Below are positions 40,841 to 52,707 of a stretch of 64,000 nucleotides of DNA, piece after piece. Numbering within the stretch: the first letter of the stretch is position 1; each line of letters opens with the position of its first letter. Under the pieces are notes generated by a model. It was not told the DNA's origin. It did not search any database and saw nothing but the letters and a program-made list of their open reading frames with translations. Origin of the DNA: Anas platyrhynchos (taxonomy: Eukaryota > Chordata > Aves > Anseriformes > Anatidae); contig NC_092590.1 in the NCBI RefSeq assembly GCF_047663525.1, forward strand, positions 19,342,001 through 19,406,000, written 5' to 3'. The translations under genes were made by a program, and so were the position numbers.

Positions 40841-43800
40841 CCTGTCTTTGGTGAATTCCCACTACTGAGCACCTTGAAAGCCAACAGCATTCGTTAATGC
40901 CTCTGCATAATTGCCACCACACCGCATGCCTCGGGATGTCACCTAACGCTTGCGGTCACCGTGCTGGTGGCACCAACACGGCGGTGCCTGCAGTTCCCAG
41001 CACGCTGGCGTGGTTGAGCTGGAGGTGCTGAGCGGCCCCGTTTGTAGGCTATCCCTTAGACTTCCCACACAGGTGGGTACACAAACGGTGTGCACACTGT
41101 GGCCGGAGGCTGCACGTCACAGCACTCCTCAGCAGGGGTTTGGGGCTGATGGCCGTGGTCCTGTGAGCTCCAAAAGGAGCACATTTACAGTGCTAAACGC
41201 CAGGGGAAGAGCGAAGCGCAAGGCCTAGCTCTAAAACTGTGTTCAGCTGCACCACTTAGGTGTTTTTAGCTTATTTTCTACTCTCTGGCAAGTGAATGTT
41301 GTCAATCAGTGTGAATTTAGCACATCCATCTCCCATTCCCCTCCCCCTAATCATCAAAAGTGATTTTATTTTCAAGTCCTCTGAAGCCGCAGCGTGTCTC
41401 CTGTCGTGCGATCGCTTTGCTTTCTCTCTGAGATATGAAAGGCTGCCAAGAGAAAGCCTTTTGCGGGGCCCATCCCGGGCACTGTGTGCCCCTTGCTGCG
41501 GGTGGCAGTGACCTGCTGCGCCTGGGGGAAGTCCCATTTCCTGCCAGCCCAGAGACTATAGGCCAGGTTTTTATGTTAACCTCCAAATACCGAAGGCCCC
41601 ATAACGCCCCCAACCCGGCAGAATTAGGAAAAAGGCTTTTTGGCTCAACCCTGTGCTTAGGGCGCCGAGAACAGGCACTGCGTGTGACAAGGTGAACCAA
41701 ACCTCGCTCCTCTCATCTCCGAGCACAACCTTTACACTGACATTTTCTTCTTTTTGGCCATGCCGCAGCAAAGCAATGGTTACTTAGCCATACAGCAACC
41801 CTTGCACATTCCCTCTGTGACCATTCCCATCTCGAGGAGGGTTGCACGGAGCAGTTACCTACGGCAGATCTGATCACGCACTCGCTGTAGACTCCCTGCT
41901 TCCCCGACTGCCAGCCTGCAGAAGCTTGCTTGTAGTCAGCATATAACAGCTTCCCCAGGGACGCGCCTTTCTGCGTCTACTACAAGTATTGCTGTGAGCT
42001 TCAACTATTGCTTCTTGCCACAACTTGATGTTGTGCCTCGATCCTCTGTTATACGTAACCGCAATTTTGTTTCCCTGAACGCAGAGGTAGCTGCAGTCTG
42101 GAAGTACGTGTTTTGAGCTGAACATTGCCAGGATTTCGTCTTCCCCTGGACGTTCAAGTCGGTCGCAGAATCATTGGAGTTGTTTCTTTCTCTGTGCTGA
42201 ACAGCAAGTCACTTCCACGTCAGCTTGGGAAGCAGCCCGAGGGTTTGGTGTGGGTTAATAAATTCAGGTAGGTGGGATGAGCACACAGAAAAGTGGGCGT
42301 GAAGACGTTGAGATAAGAGCTGAGCATCTGCCAACCTTCTGTCCACTCTCTCCTGGTCCTGTGCTGGCTTTGGCTGCTGCAGCGGGTGGCAAGGCAGGGA
42401 GCCACCAGGATGAGGGACCTTCAGAGCCTGCATGTGGGACCTGGGGCGAGATGGCAGCATGGGGAAGGCATTCTGGCTGGGATCAAGAGCATAAAAGGTG
42501 AGAATGGACCAAAGGAGGAGCTGCACTGTACGTTCACAGGAGACTGCCCCTTCACCACGGCATTTTGTGAGTTCCTCTGCCAACAGCCCTGCTGCTGGTG
42601 ACCAGGACAAAAAGTAGGAGGCAAGTGCTCCTGAAACACAAGATTGTGTCAAGCTGGTGAGCAAAGAACAGCCACGCAGCCCCAGGAGGCCCTCAGTCGC
42701 TGCCAGCTGGCTGCAGACACCTGAGCCAGGCAAGAGACCACCTCCCACGTGCACTGGATATCATGATATAACTGCAAAGGTGGGACAAAAAAAGCTCTGT
42801 TCTGGGTACCATGGGAGCCCAACTAATTTAGCCTTCCCTCGTTGTCTTCTGGGGCTCTTACTCTTGCCTAGCACCTGAGGAAGGCGGCCACTCTGGAGAG
42901 CATACGAATATTTCTGTCCTTGGGATTGGAGTGTGCCAGCACGCAGCCAGTGCGTGGGCTTCCTGCATCCCCTGTGCTCAGTAACAACATTTCCTGCTTA
43001 CACTGGCACAGGTATCCCTCGGCACCATGGAGGGTGACCCTTTGGGTTAACAAGTGATAGGTTTCTTCTGGCTGTCTTACTTAAAAAAACGAAGGAAAAA
43101 AAAAGAAAAAAAAAGAGAAGGTGCTGCAGGGAATGCAACTCCAAACCTGGAAATAGAAACAGTCATTTTTGCAGGCTAAGCTGTAAAGGAGATGTCATCA
43201 TGTCCAAAGTGTTAGCCCCACAAAGAAGAACAGAAAAGCTAGAGGAGCAGGGTCTTTAAATATTGGTAAGAGGTAAGAGAGACACAGCTCTTCTGGCCCT
43301 TCAGTGCCGCGGGATGAGGAAGAAAAACCATGACTTGGGGCATCCTCTCACCCTCCTCGCCCTCGTAGGCTCTCGACAGTGCGAAGTTCACCCTCCTCTG
43401 TGCTGCTACATTAGACTCCATGTCCACAAGTTTCTGTGACACAGAAAGCCCAAACTTGTCTGTGTGTCATGGTTTTTTCAGACTCTATTAATTTTAGTTT
43501 TTTACTGCAATGGACTTTTTTTAACTGCTCACTAGAGCTCACTTTTTCCTCTCCCTCTTAAAATGGAGGGAAAAAATGCAGAAAAACTTAGCAAAAATGC
43601 CCACGCTTGCTTTCAGAGCCTGAGAGGTGCACCAGGTTAACACCTGAGGGCGGGTTTGCCACTGCAGCATTTGGGCATTGAGGTGAGCACAGCAGCTGCA
43701 GTGACAGCCTGGCTCTTTGTGCAGGCTGAGACCCTGCAGCAGCCCTTGAGCTGTTGCCACATGCCCCAGGGCTGCTCTCTGCAGCTGTTCAACCCCTGTG

Positions 43801-46800
43801 CCAACCTCTTCACCTCCACAAAGCCAAGGCTGAAGGTGCTGTGCACGAGAGGACAAGCAGGAGGCTACAGCATGGGTATTTTTCACTTGCTTTAGGCTTA
43901 GGCACCAGCCTTCTCCTGGATTTTAGTCTTCCAGGAACCTGTTCTGCTGTCATGCTTGCCAGTACTTTGACCTTCCACCAAAGGTATCCCAGCTTTCTAG
44001 CCAAACAGCTGATTTATTTTTATTTATTTTTATTTTTTAAGAAGAAAAATCAATAGTTGGGTGCTAGCAAATCCTAGAGTTCTCTTTTAGCAGTGTAGGA
44101 ATTTTCTCCCTCTCCCTTGAATTTTGTATGAATGCAGATACTAATGTGAAAAAAGAGTTGTAATATCAGGAAAGGAGAGATCAGAACAAAGCGTTCCTCT
44201 GGATAGACTTTGATGCAATTTTAAGCTGCTTGTAGAAGATTGGCTGGGAAGGTAAACTGATTTGGGCTGAAAAAGCTAGTGCCATTAAACTATATTAAGG
44301 ATGCTTTAGTAGATGGTCCAAAATAGCTTTTTTGTCACCTCTGACATCCAGGAAAGATAAACAGATTTTTGGTCTTAGATTGAAGGTGTGATTTTTGCTG
44401 GAAGAAATTTACGTTCTTTAGTAACCATCCTGGGATGACATTTAATGCCAAAAATATTGCATGGAAACCTAAGGAAAACAAAACACATCTGCATCTACAC
44501 CGGGCGAGCATTTGCGGAGCCAGGCAGGCACACGGCGTTGGGGTTAGGTGTGAGCTGTAAGCTGCCTTCCTGGCCACCCCGGGGCTCGGTCCATGCCTGG
44601 AGAGACCCCCGGACCTCCTCGCACTCTCCTGCATCCCGCCAGCGCTGCGACGTCAGTACTAGGTGAGAACCTGAGTTTTGGGGGTCATTGGCTCTTGATG
44701 CAGTCCTTGGTCACCAGCTGTTGTCAGAGCTGCAGTGGCATTTTGTACGAAAAATAAAATATACATAAATATTGGTTCCTGGTTGAATTTCAAGTAAAAG
44801 GATTTTCTGCCAACTGACCCCATGCTGTTCCAGCTGTACCTCATCCTCCTTTCTTTTCCTCTGGCAGTTCCGCACTGTGCAACAAGCAAAGCGATTTCCA
44901 TACAACCTCCACCTTACTCGTGAGCGTGCATTACGGACCTGAACTGGTGGTAATAAAACTCTTTGCTTTCGTGGTGCGGTCCCGGTGGTGCAATGTTCCT
45001 GCTGGCAGGCATGTGGTTACACCAGCGCAGCGTGCCAGCGGTCTCCTGCTGCCCCCAGCTTCTCAGGAACGTGTTTCGTAGTGCTGGACCCAGGTAGCTG
45101 TGGCCACAAGGTCCCCGTGAATGAATTCATCCTGTACGTATCATTCCCCTGGGTGCACGTCCAGCTTTGGCTGTTTGGTCGGGATAGCATCCTGGTGGTC
45201 GAGGAGCAGCCGCTGCCAGGGCAGGACTGGCTTTCTTGGCTGTGACCTGAATTTGTCCCTGTCCCTGTGCAACCGTCTCACCATGAAATTTTGGCTACAG
45301 GTTCTTTGTTTCCCACTGCTCTGCATGCCTGCTGCTTGGTTTTCTTCGCCCCTTTCTGAACGACTGAACGTTCGTGGCTCCATACATACGTTGTGTTTTT
45401 TTTTTTTCTTTCACTGTACACAAAAAAAAGGGCACGTTTGTTGCCATCCCACATAGTGGGTATTTTCATGCAGAGAAAAAAAAAAAAAAAAAGATGCTTC
45501 TCGTCCAGATTTAAGTAAAATTTCTGCAAAAAGCAGGAAGTGTAAAAGCCAGCTGCAGTTTGGGAATATTGTTTCGTTTTACACATCACCGATGCTTTTA
45601 TTGAAAGCATTTTTTCACTTGCACAGAATTTAAAGGCTGTATGATTCTCCTGCTGAAAAGCATGCATTTCAAAGCACGAGTTTGGAAGTGTTTTTATGGT
45701 CCAGTGGGTTGCATTAGACCCACAGCTGGTATGAGTTGAACTGGACACAGCTTCCCGTAGCTGAGGCTTGTAACATTTGCTTTCCAAGCACCGGTGTGAA
45801 GGCAGAGAGCGTTTGGGCTGGAATCAGGCTACTTCCATACAGGTTGGTGCGGGCTCATTTCAGCACATCTCGTTCCTCGGGCACCATCCCAGAGCCTCCG
45901 GGAATTTTCCAGGCACAGGATCCAGGGAGCTGTAGTAGTACATATCTGCATCTGTGTCTTTTTTTGGGAGGTGATAACGCAGCCTTTTTATGGAGAATGC
46001 CATTTTGTAAATAAGCTCCTTCGCGAGCACCACCGCTAGGACTACAAAAGATGGATGATTATTTCTTCCCGGAATTGGTTTTCTGCTGCGGGATCTGTTT
46101 TTTGTTGTGATAATTTGCATATAATTAAAAATGGCCCCATGTCTTCAGTCTGCATTATGCCTGTGGTACTGAGCAATCTTGGATCGCGTTTTGCTCTGCA
46201 GTGTGCTGTGTCTGGGAATCACTTTATTCACCGCTGAAAATCAGCATTTAATTGTGGCATACGGAATATCTGCAGGCTTTGATGCAGCGAAAGCCTCTGC
46301 CTCCAAAAATAAAACGTTGCCTCTCATAAACTTTCAAATGAGTTGTTTTTGGAGGCTGGAAAAGTTGCCAAGAAAATTTGCATGAAAATCTAGCGCGCCG
46401 GCTAAAGCATGATTCTGCTCAAGCCTTTAACATCCAGGTCTGGGCGGCGCTCAGGTAGGGCCATGGGCTACCGTGATCTCCTGTGCCACCCCAGCTCGGT
46501 GCCAAAAGCCCCAGCAGTCTGTTTGCTTTCCTGCCTGCTTGCAGAGATCCCAGAAGGACGGCGGTGCTGCTCTGCCAGGTTAGCGGTGAGCCGGGCCCAG
46601 CAGGCAGCCCGCCTGCTGCTTGTCTCGGGGAAAACAGGGAATAGCTTTGCTTGTCAGAAATCAGATGCAGCTGCCATCCCGGTGGAGGCGAAATCACCAG
46701 GAATCACAGTCCTAAGTAAGGATCTCTCTCACAGGCAGTAAAAATACAACACGGTATGAAAACCTTGGGAGAGCAGTGTTGGAAACTGCCCTCCAATTTG

Positions 46801-49800
46801 ACACAGTTTCCTTGCTTTAGATTTATTATCCAGTGATCATCATCTGCCAAAAATCCTTACAGTCAGAAGAGAGAAGAAATTCAGAGGGAGCAAAGGAGCA
46901 ATTTCGGTACTGTACCTTTCATGCTGGCAAATTTTCAGTACCTATGATGTTTAGTTTTGGTCCCAGCATTGAGATCAACGTTACTGAAAGCAAATTATCC
47001 ATCTACCTACGTACAGAAAACAGTATCACAGGTTTGCAGCTGTACCTGAAACATCTCACCATGGATGCAAGCTGTGTTTCCCCTCATTTTCACGACCCAG
47101 GAGTGTTTTGCAAAACACAGAAAGCACTGCCAGACACAGGCAGTAGCTTCTGGCTGCAAAGTGGATGCTTCTGCTTCAAAAAGAGCTTTCTCCATAAAAA
47201 GCTTTGCACTTTGTGAGCATTGGGCACTGTGTGAGCATTTCCCAGCTCGCTGGGAGCTGCCTCCAGTCCATGGCACAGACTGGGACCAAAGCAGACCTCG
47301 TGGGCTGAGCTGGGAGCTTGCCTCCAGTGAGTAGGGCTGTTGCCTCCTTATTAACAGTATGCATGTAAGGATTTTTTCCCTGTTGCAAATATATTAAGTG
47401 TATCAGGACTACTCCATACTGAGGTGAGCAGCTCGGGTCCTGTGAGCAGGAGGTTGGGCTGGAGACCCCCAGATGTCCCTCCTAGCCCGAGTCCTGCTGC
47501 GAGTCTTCCTTATCCACCCCAAGGATGAGCCAGACAATGGTGACACGGTGCTGCCACAGCTTCCCCTCTCCTCCAGCATCCTTCTCCAAGCTGGCAGATC
47601 CTTTATGTTCCCGAGGTCCTGCTGCTCCAGCTCCCCACTCCTCCTCTCTTACCTCCCTCGCTTTACCGAGGGTCCTTGTCGGTCTGCCCTAGGTTGTCTG
47701 GGCTTTCAGCCCCACACTGTCATTCGCAGGGAACAAAAAAGCCAACAGCTGGAAGGGAAGAAGCAGCAGCCAGCACGAAGAATGTCTTGGGTGTCTCGAG
47801 AGAAAAAAGGGCAGCACCTGACCTCCGTCAGGGTGAGCCCTGCTTGCCCAGGCTCCTTCCTGCGTGTCTCGTATCCTCACAGCTCTGTGGTGGGATGTGC
47901 TGGATGTGTGAAGGCGATACCTGCTTGTGCACAGTCCTCCTCGGGGGGGTTGCTTCATGGAAATGAAGACGGGACGTTGGGAACGTCGGCGCTCACTGGG
48001 CGGCTTTCATTGTCTTGTCCTTGCACTACTTGTCCTTTCACTGCTAGGGTGGTTAGGAGAAAAAGACGGCTTGATGCACAGTCAGAAAGCTCAGAAACAA
48101 AAACAGACCCACCGAGAAATACGTAAATAGGCTAACTGTAAGATAGCGTGTAAAAGGAGGCAGTCTGCAGCGTGACTCCTCTGTAAACTGCATGATCGCG
48201 TTGGCGAGGCCTGCTGCAGCCGCGCAGCAGGCTTCCCAGGGTTGCTTTTGCTAGACTTTGAGTATCATAGTTGCAAAGACTCGTAAATGTTCTAAGAGAC
48301 TCTTGGTTTTCTTTTTTCGTAAGCTGTGGCCATTTGCTTTCTGAATCGGTTCGTGGTGATGGAGTTAATGGAGCTGTTCTTTATCGTAACCTAAAAGGTG
48401 TCAGTCGTTTGCCTGTCTGTGTTCACAAGCTGACCAGTAGCATTATGCATCTCTCAGATGGTGTGATTTGAAGCACTTTTGGTGTGGCATGTACAGTCGC
48501 AGTGCCGTCTGGTTTTGATTTCATCCCCAGCTCTCACACACACGTGCTACCCACGTTTCGGACACCGAACCAAACCAACTTTAAAACTAGCACTTTAAGT
48601 ACTAGTAGTCACTTTGTTCCTGACTATACTGAGCACTGCACTTTTGTAAGTACTATTAGCACCGAGTTTCGAAACGTTTATTTTCCCCAGTCCATTTAGC
48701 CTCTCACGCGCGGTGTTAATTACTTAGGGGCCATCAGAAGATAATTTCGAGGTGTATGTGACCGCTGTCTGGTGCCTGATTTCCATTCCATATCTCTTAG
48801 CGATTTTGTAAGTTAGGGAAATGAAACTGTCAAAGCTTTTTGTACCTAATAGACCAAACATCTAAATCACTGACACCCAGGCAGACGTGGTTGTTGTAAA
48901 CTTTGAGGTCATCCGGAGAACCAAGCGCATGGCTTTTAAAAACACCAAAGATATAGGAGAAGTCTCAAAAGGGATTGGGATAGTGCAAGGTGATGTAATT
49001 TACACTTGGATTTGCGTGGCGGCAGGATGTGAAGCGGAACCGGAGTTAGGAGTGTATGGGAGATAATTTCGGGTTTGGCACGAGAACCTGATCTGCACTG
49101 GCAGGTTGGGTCCGTGAGGAAGCGAAGTTAAATCCGCCCGCAGGTGCGGGCATCAATAGCGACGGCGCTCAAGCCATTGCAATAAAAGCCATCATTGTGC
49201 CTGTACTGAGAGTGCTGTTGGGATTGATTGTGGGCTGAAACTACAAAGGGTATTCTTAAGTGAAAGACTTGCAGATGATTTAGAAGATGGAGCATAATAA
49301 CCACTGGGCTTTTTGTTGGGTTTCTAGAGCGTTGTTAGGAGTTTAGCAGGTCGCGTGGTAGGAAGCCGTGTCAATGTGCTTCCCTATCCTTGTAAAATTC
49401 CTGCAATATTTCGGTATGGCTGGTGTGGGACCTGAGCTCCCTCTCCAGCAAGAAATCACCAGGGTAGAGTTTGTCCCAAATGGCAAAGACGGTCATAATT
49501 CACTAGGATCTCAACCTGGTTGCTGATCCTCAGGATGCAGAACATTCCAGGCCTTGAAATCCCAAACCACACCCTCTCAACTCAGTGACAGCATTTTGCT
49601 TCTCAGAAAGCCCTCACAGGTTTTCCACAGCCACCAATGGTGCTGGCAAGGATGCTGCCGTTCCCTCCCAGGAGGTATCCACCCCTGGAGCCCCAGTCAT
49701 CCCTGGTGACGAGCTGGGAGTCCATCCGAGTCCCTCCTTGGCAGTGCTTCCTGATGGGACTTTCTCCCCGTGGATATGGGGTGGATAAGCCCCACTGCCA

Positions 49801-49904
49801 GAGCAGTCAATTGCATGATTTGGATGGAGAGAAGCAAGTTAGGTCTTCTCCTTCACTGCCAGCAAGCAGCTCTTGGTGGAAATAACCTCTAGAGGATAAT
49901 AATT
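40841..49904. other. Intergenic DNA, nothing supported
   Basis: No gene similarity was recognised. The longest open frames (169 codons on minus at 45,278-45,787; 217 codons on plus at 47,473-48,126) have low-complexity or cysteine/serine-rich content and no splice or start context that convinces. A TTTAT-rich run lies at about 44,010-44,038 and a poly-A run near 45,476-45,492. Confidence 0.5.
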
Positions 49905-50230
49905 AAGGGGGTGTCGAGAGGCAAGAGACCTTTTCTCCATTAACACCAGCGACAGGACCCGCGGGAATGGAGTTAAGCTGAGGCAGGGGAAGTTTAGGCT
50001 GGACATCAGGAAAGGGTTCTTCACAGAGAGAGTGGTTGCACACTGGAACAGGCTCCCCAGGGAAGTGGTCACTGCACCGAGCCTGACTGAATTTAAGAAG
50101 AGATTGGACTGTGCACTTAGTCACATGGTCTGAACTTGGGTAGACCTGTGCGGTGTCAAGAGTTGGACTTGATGATCCTTAAGGGTCCCTTCCAACTTAG
50201 GATATTCTATGATTCTATTCTATGATTCTA
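49905..50230 (+). mobile_element. CR1 retrotransposon 3' end, plus orientation
   Basis: It contains AGCTGAGGCAGGGGAAGTTT, GGGTTCTTCACAGAGAGAG, CACTGGAACAGGCTCCCCAG and the final TGATCCTTAAGGGTCCCTTC, all CR1 hallmarks. It ends in repeats of ATTCTATG, the octamer array that terminates CR1 elements, then an A/T-rich stretch. It is heavily 5'-truncated (about 330 bp). Confidence 0.95.
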
Positions 50231-51054
50231 TAATAAAATAAAATAATAATAAAAAAAGGCATATTGGTTTTGCTTGTTTCAGCAGGTGAAGTATTGTCCT
50301 GACCAGCTCTGGTTTTAGGGGCTGCCTTTGCCTGGGTTCAGTCTAAGCTTTCATCTCCGATAGAGCTTTATGGGTTTGGGTATTCAGCCAGAACCGAAGG
50401 TGGTTAAGAAGCACCAAGCCCTGAGCACCCTGAAGTGTTATGCTCTTCTATTCTCCATCGTGTGATTTGAAGTGGGAACGTACATAGATTCCAGACCTTT
50501 TCCTCCCCCGGCCAAATGAACCCCACAAATCTAGCTTTAAAACTTGGGGAGCTGAGCGCTCTCCTTCCTTTTTGGGAAAGGAAGCTGGCAAGGAAGGGGG
50601 ATGTGGAACGGGTCTCTGTGTTTTTTTTCCTGCAGGTGTAGTTTTTTGCCCCTCCGAGTTGGCACCTTGTCCTTCGGGAAGGTAAAGTTAAGCTTTTTTC
50701 TGCTGCATGGCACACATGAGGCCCGAATGTAAACCCTAGCACAGCACCTCGTTCTTGGGAAGGACCTTTTAAGCGGAAGACAGTTCTTTTTAGGGGTTTT
50801 TAGTTGTTTGGGTTTGAGGTAGCTCAAGGGAAGCGCATCATAATGGCACGCGGACGATGCTTTACTGACTTTTTCTTTCTCCCCAACAGAGACTTTTTAA
50901 TTTCCTTCCATAGTTTAGAGCTCTTTCCCAAAAGTGTCTCCCGACCCACGCGAATGACCTTGAAATGAGTCAAGTTTATCAAACAAATCGTGCATTGCAG
51001 GAAGCAGTCTCCAAATGCACACACACCCATGCACCTCTCCACGGGTATGTGCAT

Positions 51055-51070
51055 GTGTGTGTGTGTGTGT
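51055..51070. repeat. GT dinucleotide microsatellite
   Basis: Eight uninterrupted GT units within a wider GTATGTGCATGTG...GCATATACATAC context; (GTTTT)n follows at about 51,120-51,145. Confidence 0.8.
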
Positions 51071-52701
51071 GCATATACATACAGGTAGAGAATTTATTTT
51101 CCCTGACTGTTCTTTATGTTTGTTTGTTTTGTTTTGTTTTGTTTTAATTTTTATTTTGGGGGGGTTATTTTGTTTCATTTTCAGGATACGAACCAAAAGG
51201 TGTTTTAAAGTCATGGCATGAGAAACCCTAAATGTAAATCTGAGTACATTGTGATGCTGATTAACAGGTTTTTCTGGAACTTCTGTGATGCTTAATATTT
51301 TTCTTAGGGAGTTTTGTTTAATGTTAGATCATTGTTCTGAAGGATGTTGGTCCTACTGGCATCAAACTAATGGAAATAAAATGCATGTGTTACAAGTGTA
51401 GAAACGGTGAAGAATTAAGTGTGAACTTACTGTACGATACTGATTCTGTTTTCAAACGATCTGTTTTGCTGTTCAATAGTTGACATATAAAAATGCAAAT
51501 GTACTGTAATTTAGCACTTTTCCAATGGACCCTGTTCTCACTATGCCAGAGGTAAGGAGTGCTTTGGGGGCCTTCAGGACCCTGTCTCTCCTGACGTGCA
51601 GACCCTGTGAAGCATGTCAGGGCTTCAGGTGTCAGGAAGGGGTCAAACCTCTTACACCTTCCTGCGTGTTTCAGTGTTTTGGTACCAGGATTGGCCAGAA
51701 GGAAAGGAAAAGGTGAGCGCCTCTAGTCCCCTAGTGTTAACAGGGTGCAAAGTGTTACATGTCCCGTACTGTACTGAAAGGGTTGGTGGGTCAGTGACTG
51801 TATTGTACTGTATGACGACGCATAAATTGCCTTGTATTGTTTCTAATGGACTGTACCATGTCCCCCACGGATCTCCATGTCCCCAGGTTTTCCAATGACG
51901 CATGTTATCAGTTAGGTCCTACAACTCTGTGGTGCTAAACTCTCCCATACCTGATGGTGCTTCTGGGGACACTAACTGAGGACATGCTGTCCAGAGCTTG
52001 AAGTTTCACAGTCTTTCTCCTCTGTTTGTACAACGTGAACACACACACACTAAATGATAAACTTGAATTTGTTTCAAAGCATCATTGACAATCTAATGTT
52101 TTCTATGTGTGCTTTTATTTGGGATGGCTTCTCCAGAAAGCAGCTCTCTCCCCCTTGGCTCGCAGGTGCCCCTATACTCCGGTGTGCAATCCCGTCCCCT
52201 TTTCTCCATGGCGAGCACGGGGCCAGGACTTAGTGCGACTCCTCTGCAGCGAGCTGCTCCCCTGCCGGTTCTCCAGAACCTTGTCCAGGCCTAAAAAAGA
52301 CACCTTGGGGACCACCCCATCTGTAGGTAGGTGGTAGGTGAGCACCACAGCTGCTGCCCGAGCTCTTCCACCACCAAGAGCTGGGGTTTCTGGCAAGAAT
52401 TGGCTTTTTACCAGGAGGGGTGCAGAAGCAAAGGAGGGAATTAATGAAGGGGAGCTGGAGCTCCTCTGCAGAGCCAGCACATGCAGCCCGGCTGGCAGAG
52501 GAGTCGCCCTCAGTCTTGAGGCTCCGTGGGCTGTCGGATGGTGTGGACAGACCCATCCCAAGCCCCCTACATGAGCTGCTTTTTGGACTAAACAAAATCT
52601 GAATATATTTTATATCTATTTGAAAACAAAGTCTGATATTTACCCCTGTTACCAACCGAATTTGCATATTGTTGTTTGCCACAATATTTGTTCTGTCTTA
52701 A

Positions 52702-52707
52702 AATAAA
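52702..52707 (+). terminator. Candidate polyadenylation signal of an unassigned plus-strand transcript
   Basis: AATAAA followed within about 10-40 bases by U/GU-rich sequence (TTGCTTACTTGTGTAG, then TGTCTGGTCTGATTCTTGT). A second AATAAA lies upstream at 51,376. The setting looks like the end of a gene, but the gene is not identified; an extended PURG transcript is one possibility. Confidence 0.4.

Noticed and set aside
40350-40890. Open frames around 40.4-40.9 kb on both strands
   Set aside because: They fall inside the truncated CR1 element and are remnants or antisense of its 3' region.
45278-45787. 169-codon minus-strand frame
   Set aside because: It contains an F/K run from a poly-A/poly-T tract, no motif, and a length expected by chance.
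47473-48126. 217-codon plus-strand frame
   Set aside because: Composition is serine/cysteine/leucine-rich without motifs, other frames overlap it, and the length is within chance for a GC-moderate 64-kb window.
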